A stretch of DNA of 64,000 bases from Luteibacter sp. Sphag1AF (GTDB lineage: Bacteria; Pseudomonadota; Gammaproteobacteria; Xanthomonadales; Rhodanobacteraceae): positions 62,001-126,000 of the forward strand of contig NZ_JACHYH010000001.1 of the NCBI RefSeq assembly GCF_014192715.1, in the 5' to 3' direction. Within the stretch, counting starts at the first letter, position 1; every line of letters begins with the position of its first letter. Of this stretch, positions 1 to 8,539 are shown one piece after another. A program made the position numbers and the translations under genes. A model generated the notes under the pieces. The model was not told the origin of the DNA. It did no database searches and was given only the letters and a program-made list of their open reading frames with translations.

Positions 1-1
1 G

Positions 2-1504
2 GGCCTGAACTACCTCACCCTGGATCGCCAGGCTGATTCGCTCTCCGGTGGCGAAGCCCAGCGCATCCGCCTGGCCAGCCAGATTGGCGCGGGCCTCGTG
101 GGCGTGATGTACGTGCTGGACGAGCCGTCCATCGGCCTGCATCAGCGCGACAACGAACGCCTGCTTGGCACCCTCACCCGCCTGCGCGACCTCGGCAACA
201 CCGTGATCGTGGTGGAACATGACGAGGACGCCATCCGTGCAGCCGACTACGTGCTGGACATCGGTCCCGGCGCGGGCGTGCACGGTGGCGAGATCGTCGG
301 TCAGGGCACGCTCGACCAGCTGATGAAGTCGCCGCGTTCGGTCACGGCAAAATACCTTTCCGGCGAGCGTGGCATTGCGGTGCCCGAGACGCGCCGCGAA
401 GCACGCGACGACCAGTGGATCGAACTGAAGGGTGCGTCCGGCAACAACCTGAAGAACGTGGATCTGGCGATTCCCGTGGGCGTGTTCACCTGCATCACTG
501 GCGTGTCCGGCTCGGGCAAGTCCACCCTCATCAACGACACGCTTTATCGCCTTGCCGCTACCGAACTCAATGGTTCGAGTGAACAGGCCGCGCCGTACGA
601 ATCGGTGGAAGGCCTGGAACTGTTCGACAAGGTGGTGGACATCGACCAGTCCCCCATCGGCCGCACGCCGCGCTCCAACCCTGCCACGTACACCGGCCTG
701 TTCACACCATTGCGCGAGCTGTTTGCGCAGGTGCCCGAGTCACGCCAGCGCGGCTACACGCCGGGCCGCTTCAGCTTCAACGTGCGCGGCGGTCGCTGCG
801 AAGCCTGCGAAGGCGACGGCATGATCAAGGTGGAAATGCACTTCCTCCCCGACGTGTATGTTCCCTGCGACGTGTGCCACGGCAAGCGTTACAACCGTGA
901 AACGCTGGAAGTGCTCTACAAGGGCCACACCATCGCCGACGTGCTGAACATGACCGTGGAAGATGCCTTCCGCCTGTTCGAGCCGGTGCCGGTCATTGCG
1001 CGAAAACTGGAAACGCTTCGCGCCGTGGGCCTGGATTACATCAAGCTCGGCCAGAGCGCGACCACGCTGTCCGGTGGCGAAGCCCAGCGCGTGAAGCTGT
1101 CCAAGGAACTGTCCAAGCGCGACACCGGCAGCACGCTGTACGTGCTGGACGAGCCGACCACGGGTCTGCATTTCCACGACATCGAACAACTGCTGGCCGT
1201 GCTGCATCAGCTGGTGGATCACGGCAATACCGTGGTCGTCATCGAACACAACCTCGATGTGATCAAGACCGCCGACTGGCTGGTCGACCTTGGCCCCGAA
1301 GGCGGTGCCGGTGGTGGACGCATCCTGGTCAGCGGCACGCCGGAAACCATTGCCGCCACGCCGCAGTCCCATACGGGACGTTTCCTGAAGCCGCATCTGA
1401 AGCCAGCGAAGGCACCTGCCAAAGCGGCTGCCAAAAAGACGGCCGCCAAATCCACCACGAAGCCGGTGGCCAAGACCGCCGCGAAGAAAAAGAAATCCGC
1501 ATGA
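2..1504 (+). CDS. uvrA: UvrABC excinuclease subunit A (3' part)
   Basis: DNA damage-recognition ATPase of nucleotide excision repair. The gene enters from outside the window, so only about 500 C-terminal residues are visible. They begin in the ABC signature of the first ATPase module (LSGGEAQR), followed by its Walker B and D-loop. Next come the second Walker A (GVSGSGKST), a zinc finger with two Cys pairs (CEAC and CDVC), a second LSGGEAQR and a final [11 protein letters not shown]alker B. The last 35 or so residues form a Lys/Ala/Pro-rich tail resembling histone H1 tails, which canonical UvrA lacks. The stop overlaps the next gene by 4 bp, so the two are probably co-translated. Family assignment is certain. 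Confidence 0.97.
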   Translation, partial: GLNYLTLDRQADSLSGGEAQRIRLASQIGAGLVGVMYVLDEPSIGLHQRDNERLLGTLTRLRDLGNTVIVVEHDEDAIRAADYVLDIGPGAGVHGGEIVGQGTLDQLMKSPRSVTAKYLSGERGIAVPETRREARDDQWIELKGASGNNLKNVDLAIPVGVFTCITGVSGSGKSTLINDTLYRLAATELNGSSEQAAPYESVEGLELFDKVVDIDQSPIGRTPRSNPATYTGLFTPLRELFAQVPESRQRGYTPGRFSFNVRGGRCEACEGDGMIKVEMHFLPDVYVPCDVCHGKRYNRETLEVLYKGHTIADVLNMTVEDAFRLFEPVPVIARKLETLRAVGLDYIKLGQSATTLSGGEAQRVKLSKELSKRDTGSTLYVLDEPTTGLHFHDIEQLLAVLHQLVDHGNTVVVIEHNLDVIKTADWLVDLGPEGGAGGGRILVSGTPETIAATPQSHTGRFLKPHLKPAKAPAKAAAKKTAAKSTTKPVAKTAAKKKKSA

Positions 1505-1935
1505 CGACCGAAGCCAGCAAGACGCCCTCGCCCTCGCCGCTGCTGATCGCCCCCATTGCGGTGCGCTGGCGCGATCTGGACGCCTATAACCATGTCAACA
1601 ATTCCAACTACCTCACCTACCTGGAAGAAGCTCGTCTGCAATGGCTGCTGACGCTGGACGGTGAGTGGTACTCGGCCGAATGCGCACCCGTGATGGCGGC
1701 CAGCCAGCTCAACTACCGCATGCCCATCGAGTGGCCGGCGCAGATCGACGTGGAGCTTTTCTGCGAGCGCGTCGGCACCAGCTCGATGACCGTGGGACAT
1801 CGCATGGTCGCGCGCGATGACGCCACGCGCATCCACTGCGATGGCAACGTCACGGTGGTGTGGGTCAATCCGAAAACCGGTCGTCCGGTCCCGCTGCCCG
1901 ACGCCGTGCGCAACGCCGTCACCGCGGCGGCCTGA
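1501..1935 (+). CDS. Acyl-CoA thioesterase, hotdog (4HBT) family
   Basis: A 144-residue single hotdog-fold protein of the 4-hydroxybenzoyl-CoA thioesterase/YbgC group, which hydrolyses acyl-CoA thioesters in the cytosol. The family signature is plain near the N-terminus: [13 protein letters not shown] followed by YLTYLEEAR, where the Asp is the usual catalytic residue. The ATG overlaps the uvrA stop by 4 bp (ATGA), implying translational coupling although the functions look unrelated. The substrate cannot be told from sequence. Confidence 0.88.
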   Translation: MTTEASKTPSPSPLLIAPIAVRWRDLDAYNHVNNSNYLTYLEEARLQWLLTLDGEWYSAECAPVMAASQLNYRMPIEWPAQIDVELFCERVGTSSMTVGHRMVARDDATRIHCDGNVTVVWVNPKTGRPVPLPDAVRNAVTAAA

Positions 1936-2030
1936 GCCTTCCCGAGCCCGCCGCCAGCCGGTGGGCTCCGGTACATCAAGCGGCGCAATATGTTGCGTAT
2001 GATCTCCGGCACATCCCCATGGAGAGTGCC

Positions 2031-3497
2031 ATGTATCGTCGCCTGCTCACCCTTGCCGTCGCATCCGCCGTTGCCCTGCCTGCCCTCGCGGCTGAGCCGC
2101 CGGTGAGCATCACGCTCTATCGCGCCGATGGCGACTCGCTGTTCCAGACCACGGGAGAGGCCTTCTCCAGCGACGGCTACGCCGTGGTGCACGAGCGCCG
2201 GGATTTCGATCTGCGCAGCGGCGTCCAGGACCTGACAGTGGACGGCCTTCCCGCCGCACTGGACAGCGAAGCCATGTCGCTTCGCTTCCCCGGCAAGAAC
2301 ACCTCCGTCGTATCGCAGCGACTGCTGCTCGGCCAGGGTTATACCGGCGCCGTCGCAGGCCTGGTTGGCAAACAGGTCGTCGTGATCGGCAGCAGTGGCC
2401 AGCCCATCGTCAGCGGCGTATTGCAGCGTGGTGGCGACGGTCTCGTGGTCAAGGACAGCAGCGGCCAGTCCACGCTGGTTCGCGACTACGCGGCCCTTCG
2501 CGTCGCGGGCAACAGCGATGTGGCACGCGGCTCGTCGCTTCAGGTGCGCGTCAACGCGGGCAGCGCAGGCGCATCCACGGCATCGCTCAGCTACCCGACC
2601 TCGGGTCTGGGCTGGCGCGGCGCCTACACGGCGCTCCTGGCGCCGGGCGAAGGTTGCCACATGACGCTGGACGCAGCCGCCAGCATCGCCAACCGCAGCG
2701 GCCGCGACTGGAACAGCGCCACGCTGAAGCTGGTGGCCGGCGATGCCAACCGCGCCAAGGCACCACCTGCCCGCATGTTCTCGATGGCTGCGCGCGGCGT
2801 GGCTGAGGTGCCCATGGCCATGGACGCCGCCATGCCCGAGCAGGCCACGCTCGCCGACCTGCGCACCTTCACTCTGCCCTCGCCCGTGGACCTGCCCGAT
2901 GGCAGCGTCACGCAAACGCCGCTGTATGCGTCGCGCGACATCGCGTGCGAGCGCATCGCGCTGTATGAAAACGGCGGCGTATACCTTCCGCCGCAGCCGC
3001 AGTTGCAGCGCGAATTCTTCGGCGATCAGAGCACGCCGATTCAGACCGTCATCAAGATGAAGGCTTTCGACAGCATGCCCGCAGGTTACGTGCGCGTACT
3101 GATCGACGACCGCGATGGCAACGCCGAACTGCTTGGCGAAGGCCGCCTGTCCGACACCGCGAAGGGCAACGATGCCACCATCGTTCTGGGCGCAGCCTTC
3201 GACCTCACCGCGTCGCGCGAACAGACCAGCTTCACCCTCGATGACGCCGGCCACAAACTGGACGAAGGTTTCCGCGTCACGCTGAAGAATGCAGGTGACA
3301 CCGCACGCACCGTCCTCGTGCGCGAGCATCCCAACCGCTGGCGTGGCTGGAAACTCACCAGCTCATCGGTCAAGGCATCGAAGCAGACGCCCGATACGAT
3401 TGAGTTCAAGGTCGACATTCCGGCGCACGGCTCGGCCACGCTCGACTACGCCGTCCGTTACACCTGGACCGCTGGCGACGTGGCTCGCAACCGTTGA
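2031..3497 (+). CDS. Exported DUF4139 domain-containing protein
   Basis: A 488-residue protein with a signal peptide (MYRRLLTLAVASAVALPALAAEP) and the beta-rich architecture of the DUF4139 family, whose biochemical role is not established. The start at 2031 is preferred over an in-frame ATG at 2019 because GGAGAG lies just upstream of 2031. The C-terminus reads PAHGSATLDYAVRYTW and ends in VARNR. A degenerate copy of this end follows in the same frame directly after the stop (see the pseudogene entry), so the locus probably once held a tandem paralogue or a longer protein. Confidence 0.8.
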   Translation: MYRRLLTLAVASAVALPALAAEPPVSITLYRADGDSLFQTTGEAFSSDGYAVVHERRDFDLRSGVQDLTVDGLPAALDSEAMSLRFPGKNTSVVSQRLLLGQGYTGAVAGLVGKQVVVIGSSGQPIVSGVLQRGGDGLVVKDSSGQSTLVRDYAALRVAGNSDVARGSSLQVRVNAGSAGASTASLSYPTSGLGWRGAYTALLAPGEGCHMTLDAAASIANRSGRDWNSATLKLVAGDANRAKAPPARMFSMAARGVAEVPMAMDAAMPEQATLADLRTFTLPSPVDLPDGSVTQTPLYASRDIACERIALYENGGVYLPPQPQLQREFFGDQSTPIQTVIKMKAFDSMPAGYVRVLIDDRDGNAELLGEGRLSDTAKGNDATIVLGAAFDLTASREQTSFTLDDAGHKLDEGFRVTLKNAGDTARTVLVREHPNRWRGWKLTSSSVKASKQTPDTIEFKVDIPAHGSATLDYAVRYTWTAGDVARNR

Positions 3498-3515
3498 AAC
3501 AGCAGAGGCCGACGC

Positions 3516-3644
3516 GTGCAACCGGCAAAGCAGTCGAAAAAGGGGTTGCTTTACGAGATCGGCGTTCCGGCCCACGGCAGCGCTACACTTCAATATTCGG
3601 TGCACTACAGCTGGCTGGCCAGCGAAGCACGACGCGACCGGTAA
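3516..3644 (+). pseudogene. Remnant of a second DUF4139 C-terminus
   Basis: About 42 codons in the same frame as the upstream DUF4139 gene, lying just behind its TGA. They encode PAKQSKKGLLYEIG, then PAHGSATLQYSVHYSWLAS, and end ARRDR before a TAA. This lines up with the last 40 residues of the upstream protein: I count 15 identities over the final 25 positions. No start codon with a ribosome site is visible, and the rest of the gene is absent. It is best explained as the tail of a tandem paralogue whose body was deleted. A functional short peptide is unlikely. Confidence 0.7.
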
Positions 3645-3669
3645 CCACCCGAATACGCCTGGAGTTTCC

Positions 3670-4425
3670 ATGATCGACATCTTTCCGCTGGAAGACGGCA
3701 TTCACGAAATCCGCCTTGCCCGTCCCCCCGTCAATGCGCTGAACGTGGAACTGGTCCGGGCACTGCGGGACGCCGTGACGGATGCGCCGGCGAACGGCGC
3801 CCAGGGTATCGTCATTTCCGGTGCGCAGGGCATGTTCTCTGCCGGCGTGGACGTGCCTGCCCTGCTGGTCAAGGACAGGGCGGGCATCAGTGAGTACTGG
3901 CGCGAGTTCTTCCTGATGTGTGGCGCGCTGGCCAATTCGCAGGTGCCCATCGTGGCCGCCGTCACGGGGCACAGCCCCGCTGGCGGCGCGGTGATCGCAC
4001 TGTTCTGCGACTACCGCGTGATGGCGCACGGGCCGTTCCGGATTGGCCTCAATGAAGTACAGGTGGGCCTGCCCGTGCCCGAACCGATCCAGCTCATCAT
4101 GCGTCGCACCGTCGGGGCATATCGCTCGGAACGCCTGCTGACGGCGGGCGCCATGCTCGACGCCGAGCAGGCGCTGGCTGTCGGGCTGGTGGATGAACTG
4201 GTGGGCGTGGAACAGGTGACCACGCGCGCCACGGTGTGGCTGCGTGACCTTCTGGCCATGCCGCGCAAGGCGATGCTGCGCACGCGCGCCATCGCACGCG
4301 CCGATCTGACCCAGGCCTATGCAGACCCGGCGTCGCTGCCCATCGAAGATTTCGTCGACGCGTTCCTGTCGGAAGAAACCCAGAGCACGCTGAAGGCGCT
4401 GGTGGCAAAGCTCAAGGCCAAATGA
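3670..4425 (+). CDS. Enoyl-CoA hydratase/isomerase family protein (delta3,delta2-enoyl-CoA isomerase-like)
   Basis: A 251-residue crotonase-fold protein. The oxyanion-hole regions are GAQGMFSAGVDVPAL and GHSPAGGAVIALFCDYRVM. The stretch GLNEVQVGLPVPEPIQLIMRR and the following RSERLLTAGAMLDAEQALAVGLVDELV resemble mitochondrial-type delta3,delta2-enoyl-CoA isomerases more than crotonases with two catalytic Glu. The likely role is double-bond isomerisation during beta-oxidation of unsaturated fatty acids. The isomerase call is inference from memory of the family; the crotonase fold is clear. The ATG at 3670 is spaced about 6 nt after GGAG. Confidence 0.85.
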   Translation: MIDIFPLEDGIHEIRLARPPVNALNVELVRALRDAVTDAPANGAQGIVISGAQGMFSAGVDVPALLVKDRAGISEYWREFFLMCGALANSQVPIVAAVTGHSPAGGAVIALFCDYRVMAHGPFRIGLNEVQVGLPVPEPIQLIMRRTVGAYRSERLLTAGAMLDAEQALAVGLVDELVGVEQVTTRATVWLRDLLAMPRKAMLRTRAIARADLTQAYADPASLPIEDFVDAFLSEETQSTLKALVAKLKAK

Positions 4426-4431
4426 CCCTTG

Positions 4432-4453
4432 GGGAGCGAGCACGCTCGCTCCC
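4432..4453. repeat. REP-like intergenic palindrome
   Basis: GGGAGCGAGC and its exact reverse complement GCTCGCTCCC are separated by 2 nt, between the convergent isomerase and yaeQ genes. It resembles short REP-type palindromes of gammaproteobacteria. Related hairpins lie at 24847-24872 and 62141-62190. It may also act as a bidirectional terminator, although no T-run follows. Confidence 0.6.
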
Positions 4454-4466
4454 ACAAGGATCAGGC

Positions 4467-5003
4467 TCAGGACAGCACGGTCAGCTCCACCGGCACCACG
4501 GCATCGCCGCTGATGATCTGGGCCTGGCCGTCCTGCACCATGAACTGTATCTGCATCGTGCGGGCGGTGAGTGCGGCCAGCGCATCCACCGTGGACGGTG
4601 CGATATCAATCACGGTCACATTCTTCGTGCGCGCGACGGCCGCCGCCGTCTTCTTCCACCACACCTCGGCGCTGCGGCCGCTGTATGTATAGACGATGAC
4701 GCGGTTGGCGCGGCCGGCGGCACGGCGAATGCGCTGCTCGTCCGGCTGGCCGATTTCGATCCACAGATCGACCTCGCCGGTGAGCTCCTTGCGCCACAGA
4801 TCCGGCTCGTCGTCCGAGCTCAGCCCCTTGCCGAACACCAGCGACTCGTCGGCGTTCAACGCGAAGGCCAGCACACGGACCATCATGCGCTCGTCGGTTT
4901 CCGACGGATGCTGAGCAATGGTGAGCGGGTGGGCCTGGTAGTAGTGGCGGTCCATGTCGCTGACCTGAAGGTCAGCCTTGAAGACCGTGGATTTGAGTGC
5001 CAT
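4467..5003 (-). CDS. yaeQ: YaeQ family protein
   Basis: A 178-residue protein matching the YaeQ family over its whole length: MALKSTVFKADLQVSDMDRHYY at the start, HPSETDERMMVRVLAFAL, and GKGLSSDDEPDLW. YaeQ has a PD-(D/E)XK nuclease-like fold, but its physiological function is unsettled; it was first reported as a multicopy suppressor linked to RfaH-dependent expression. It stands alone, convergent with the isomerase gene. Confidence 0.92.
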   Translation of the reverse strand: MALKSTVFKADLQVSDMDRHYYQAHPLTIAQHPSETDERMMVRVLAFALNADESLVFGKGLSSDDEPDLWRKELTGEVDLWIEIGQPDEQRIRRAAGRANRVIVYTYSGRSAEVWWKKTAAAVARTKNVTVIDIAPSTVDALAALTARTMQIQFMVQDGQAQIISGDAVVPVELTVLS

Positions 5004-5037
5004 GGGCGGGGAAATTCCAGCGTAGAGGCCGCAAAGC

Positions 5038-6288
5038 CTACACGATGGCCACCCCCGCGAGCCGCTGGGTCACAAATGAGTCGGCCGGAACCGGGCGGCC
5101 AATATGGAAACCCTGCACCATGTCGCAGTCCATGCCCATGAGTCGATCCAGGGTTTCCTGGTTCTCCACCCCCTCGGCCACCGCCTCCATGCCAAGCCGG
5201 TGCGCCACTTCCACCATCGCGCGCACCAGCTGCTCGGTACGGGCGTCCTCGATGATGGCGTCCACGAAGGTGCGGTCGATCTTGAGCTCGGTCGCGGGAA
5301 AATGGCGCAGGTACGCGAACGAGGCGTAACCGGTGCCGAAGTCGTCGATGGCCACGCGGACGCCCCGATCACGCAGCCGACGCAGCACGCGCACGCTCAT
5401 GTCCAGGTCGGTGAGCAACGCGGTTTCCGTGACTTCGACAATCACCGATTCGGCAGGCACGCCCCATATATCCAGCGCACCCAGCATCTGCTCGGCAAAA
5501 CCCTGCTCCACAAACACGCGCGGCGACAGATTGATCGCCACATCCACCGGCGAGCCAGCGCGGTGCAAGGCGGCCGCCTGACGCAGCGACGCGTTGAGGC
5601 TCCACCGCGTGAGCGGCACGATCAGGTCGCTGCGTTCGGCAAAGGGAATGAAGTCGACCGGAGCGACTTCCCCGTGATTCTGGGTGTTCCACCGCGCCAG
5701 CGATTCCACGCGAGTGATGGTCTGCTGACGCACGTCCATCAGCGGCTGAAAATAGACTTGCAGGCGATTGGCCTCGATGTCTTCGCGAAGCTCGCCGTAA
5801 AGAATTTCGACCTGGGTGTTGTCCGGCTGATACATCGCGAACGGTTCGCCAATGCGAAGCGCTTCGTCGTGGGCGATCTCTGCGCGTCGACACAGAAGCT
5901 CCGCGGCAGCGCCGTGCTCCGGATGCATCGCCGCGCCGATTACCGCGCGACCGTGCCAGGGACGCGAACCGCACATCAGTGGCTCGTCGAATGCGCCAAC
6001 CAGGCGCGTGGCAGCAAGCAGCGCATGCGTGCGGTTGCGCACAGCGGGAAGCAACAGCAAAAACGTGTCGTCGGCCGCGACAAACACCTTGTCGATATGG
6101 CGCACGATTTCCACGATGCGCTCGCGCGCCGCCAGCATGATCTCGTTGCCGAAGCCGTAGCCGAAACGCAGCTGTGCCTCGCGCATGCCACGCAGGCGGA
6201 CCACCAGCACGGCGCACAGTCCCTCGCGGGAACTGTCGCGATCAAGCAACGCCTGCATCGCGGTGAAAATATGAGCGCGGTCGGTCAC
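5038..6288 (-). CDS. EAL-domain c-di-GMP phosphodiesterase with degenerate GGDEF region
   Basis: About 416 residues. The N-terminal 160 or so look like a decayed GGDEF domain, with DDTFLLLLP where the signature should be. They are followed by a complete EAL domain. The EAL motif reads ESL but keeps the catalytic Glu. The other active-site elements are present: AINLS, EVTE, DDFGTGY, LKIDRTFV, EGVE and QGFHIGRP, so hydrolysis of c-di-GMP to pGpG is likely. It follows the HD-GYP gene, almost certainly in one transcript. The start is uncertain: a TTG at 6360 would overlap the upstream gene by 29 bp. I prefer the GTG at 6288, which overlaps the stop of a 16-codon leader ORF. Confidence 0.85.
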   Translation of the reverse strand: MTDRAHIFTAMQALLDRDSSREGLCAVLVVRLRGMREAQLRFGYGFGNEIMLAARERIVEIVRHIDKVFVAADDTFLLLLPAVRNRTHALLAATRLVGAFDEPLMCGSRPWHGRAVIGAAMHPEHGAAAELLCRRAEIAHDEALRIGEPFAMYQPDNTQVEILYGELREDIEANRLQVYFQPLMDVRQQTITRVESLARWNTQNHGEVAPVDFIPFAERSDLIVPLTRWSLNASLRQAAALHRAGSPVDVAINLSPRVFVEQGFAEQMLGALDIWGVPAESVIVEVTETALLTDLDMSVRVLRRLRDRGVRVAIDDFGTGYASFAYLRHFPATELKIDRTFVDAIIEDARTEQLVRAMVEVAHRLGMEAVAEGVENQETLDRLMGMDCDMVQGFHIGRPVPADSFVTQRLAGVAIV

Positions 6289-6335
6289 AGGAACCCCGGT
6301 TGGCGTGCTGTTGATGACTGGAACGTGGCGCTCAT
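6285..6335 (-). other. Possible 16-codon coupling ORF between HD-GYP and EAL genes
   Basis: An ATG at 6335 overlaps the HD-GYP stop as ATGA, behind an AAGGAG ribosome site about 11 nt upstream. It runs 16 codons (MSATFQSSTARQPGFL) to a TGA at 6287 that overlaps the proposed GTG start of the EAL gene as GTGA. It could be a translation-coupling relay. It could equally be the trace of a frameshift that once joined this ATG to the EAL frame. Confidence 0.3.
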
Positions 6336-7606
6336 TGCAAAAAATACTCCTTGGGATCAATACCGTGGCTTCCGGGCGGCAACGTGCGCACGATGTCTCT
6401 GCGCTCCGGGCCCACCTGTCGCATCAGGTCCACGATAAGAAAATCGTCCAGCGGCGATTTGTCCGGGGCGGTGAGAATCGCCACCCGGGGCTGTAGGCGC
6501 CGGGCGTGATTTTGCACCATAACGATGGCAACTTCGCCGGTTCCCAGTTCCACGAGCGAACCGGTAGGGTAAACGCCGATGCACGCCTGGAACTGCTCGA
6601 CCAGCTCTGCCTGGAAGTCGGCGTTACGCCCCGCGTAAAGCGTGCGCAGCGCCACGTGCTGGGAGACGGCCGGTCGATAGGGGCGCGGCGAGGACATGGC
6701 GTGGTACGTATCAATGATCGCCGCCATGCGCCCGGCCAGGGGAATATCGGTACCGGTCAGCCCTTCCGGATAGCCCGTGCCGTTGAACCGCTCGTGATGC
6801 GTTCGCACCATATCGAGCACTTCCTGGTCGGTGACACCGGAATGCTCAAGGATGGCCAGTCCCTCATTGACGTGATGGCGGGCCAGCAGGGTTTCGGCCT
6901 CGGTGAGGGCACCAGCGCGGGTCAGCAGCTCATCGGGCAGCTGCGACTTTCCCACGTCCATCAGCAGGCCACCCGCCGCGAGGCTGACGATGGCGTCCTC
7001 TGAAAAACCCATATGCCGTCCGAAGGCCGCAGCAAGCGTGCTGCAACTCACGGCGTGACGGTAGGTGTAGCTGTCGCGCTGACGCAGGCTCTCGATCCAC
7101 AGGAAGGCGTCGCCGGAGCGCAACACACTCTCGACCATCGGCCGCACGGCGTTTTCCACTTCCTGCGGATCAATGTGACGGCCATGCGCCAGATCGTCGA
7201 CGATCTTCTCGACATAGCTCAAAACCGACTCATAAGCGTCACCTGCGCGGGGCAGTTCGTCGTCGAAGATGGCCGTATCCGTGTAGGTGCGCTCGGGAAA
7301 CAGGCGCCGGGACGGCGGCCGGTGGGTCGGAGCAGCGCGGGCTGTCCGGGGCGGCGGTCGTGCGGTGTCACCCGGTACGGGATCAGGCGTCACACGGCGC
7401 AACAGGTCCACGAAGACATAACGGCAATGCTGGCGGAGAGCGTCGATGTCGTTCTGGTTGCGGACGGGCACGCCCTGGAGGGGAAACGGCGTTTCGTCCC
7501 ACTCGCAGTCCAGTCGGCATACATACATGCCGACCTCCAGAGCACTTACGGCGACCCGCCTTTCCACCAGATCGTACGCCACACTTCCCCCAAAACCGAA
7601 CGACAT
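6332..7606 (-). CDS. DUF3391/HD-GYP domain protein, degenerate HD motif
   Basis: A 424-residue cytosolic protein. It has an N-terminal DUF3391 domain (VSALEVGMYVCRLD), a Pro/Arg-rich linker, then an HD-GYP domain, a family that hydrolyses c-di-GMP. The first His (YRHAVSC), HHVNEG, and HHERFNGTGYPEGL with an intact GYP are present. The HD dyad itself reads LLMDVGK, with Met replacing the metal-binding His, so activity may be altered or lost. The ATG at 7606 is chosen over an upstream alternative at 7654 because DUF3391 begins shortly after it. The downstream EAL gene makes this a two-phosphodiesterase operon. Confidence 0.85.
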   Translation of the reverse strand: MSFGFGGSVAYDLVERRVAVSALEVGMYVCRLDCEWDETPFPLQGVPVRNQNDIDALRQHCRYVFVDLLRRVTPDPVPGDTARPPPRTARAAPTHRPPSRRLFPERTYTDTAIFDDELPRAGDAYESVLSYVEKIVDDLAHGRHIDPQEVENAVRPMVESVLRSGDAFLWIESLRQRDSYTYRHAVSCSTLAAAFGRHMGFSEDAIVSLAAGGLLMDVGKSQLPDELLTRAGALTEAETLLARHHVNEGLAILEHSGVTDQEVLDMVRTHHERFNGTGYPEGLTGTDIPLAGRMAAIIDTYHAMSSPRPYRPAVSQHVALRTLYAGRNADFQAELVEQFQACIGVYPTGSLVELGTGEVAIVMVQNHARRLQPRVAILTAPDKSPLDDFLIVDLMRQVGPERRDIVRTLPPGSHGIDPKEYFLQ

Positions 7607-7840
7607 CCACCCGCTGCAGCGGATCGACCGACCCGCCCCCTGGCGCGCCCCCAAGCGCGCGCGGCAGCGTCAGGCAGGACGTGTGCACGCTGTGTGTATC
7701 TGCCCTGACGCGCCGATCCTTCTGAAAGGTGGCTCCGATGTATCGGCTACATCATCGGGAACTGTAACAAACCTGCTGCCATGGAATCCGTCCTGCCCCG
7801 GTCTGTATGTAAGCCACGGGTAAGCACAGGAGAACCATCC

Positions 7841-8518
7841 ATGTTCCGCCGCCCCTTTTTTGTTGCTCTCGCCGCTTTTTCTCTTACTGCCTGCACGTCC
7901 GCGTTTGCGCGCGATGACGGTATCCGGCTGCCCGACCCCGCCACAGATGCCGCGCCTGCCTCCGGCGAGCAGATCGCCGTGCTGGCGGGCGGGTGCTTCT
8001 GGGGGGTGGAAGGTGTGTTTGAGCATGTGCGCGGCGTGAAGCACGTCACGGCCGGCTACACCGGGGGAGACGCCCGGCACGCCAATTATGAGGATGTGAG
8101 CGAGGGAGACACCGGTCACGCGGAGTCGGTGCGCATCGTCTATGACCCGGCCGTCGTCAGCTACGGCCAGTTGCTGAAGGTGTATTTCTCGGTCGCTCAG
8201 GACCCCACCCTGCTCAACGAACAGGGGCCGGACCATGGCACGCAGTATCGCTCGGCCATCTTCTATGCCACACCGGAGCAGAAGCGTGTGGCCGAGGCCT
8301 ATATCGCTCAACTGGGCACGGCGCACGCGTTCTCCGCCCCCATCGTCACGGCGGTAACGCCGCTGACGGCGTTCTATCCGGCCGAGGATTACCACCAGAA
8401 TTACATGCGCCTGAATCCGGACTCGATGTACATCCGGATCAACGACCTGCCCAAGGTGCTGGCATTGCAGCGCATTTATCCGCAGCAATACACAGCCACC
8501 TGGGCCAACGCCCGCTGA
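7841..8518 (+). CDS. msrA: Peptide methionine-(S)-S-oxide reductase, exported
   Basis: A 225-residue MsrA that reduces methionine-S-sulfoxide in oxidised proteins. The catalytic Cys is in GGCFWGVEG (about Cys52), and the family motifs GYTGG, HAESVRI, GTQYRSAIF and PAEDYHQNY follow. Unlike the cytosolic enzyme it carries a leader with a lipobox-like LTAC (Cys18) and also an AFA site, so it is a periplasmic or outer-membrane lipoprotein form. AGGAG lies 8 nt before the ATG. It stands alone between a minus-strand operon and hutU. Confidence 0.93.
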   Translation: MFRRPFFVALAAFSLTACTSAFARDDGIRLPDPATDAAPASGEQIAVLAGGCFWGVEGVFEHVRGVKHVTAGYTGGDARHANYEDVSEGDTGHAESVRIVYDPAVVSYGQLLKVYFSVAQDPTLLNEQGPDHGTQYRSAIFYATPEQKRVAEAYIAQLGTAHAFSAPIVTAVTPLTAFYPAEDYHQNYMRLNPDSMYIRINDLPKVLALQRIYPQQYTATWANAR

Positions 8519-8539
8519 TGATCCGGCGGGCGCGCGTCG

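Noticed and set aside
1713-3329. 538-codon minus-strand ORF over the thioesterase and DUF4139 genes
   Set aside because: A shadow frame of high-GC coding DNA: rich in His/Arg/Ala/Gly, no recognisable motif, and it covers two well-supported plus-strand genes.
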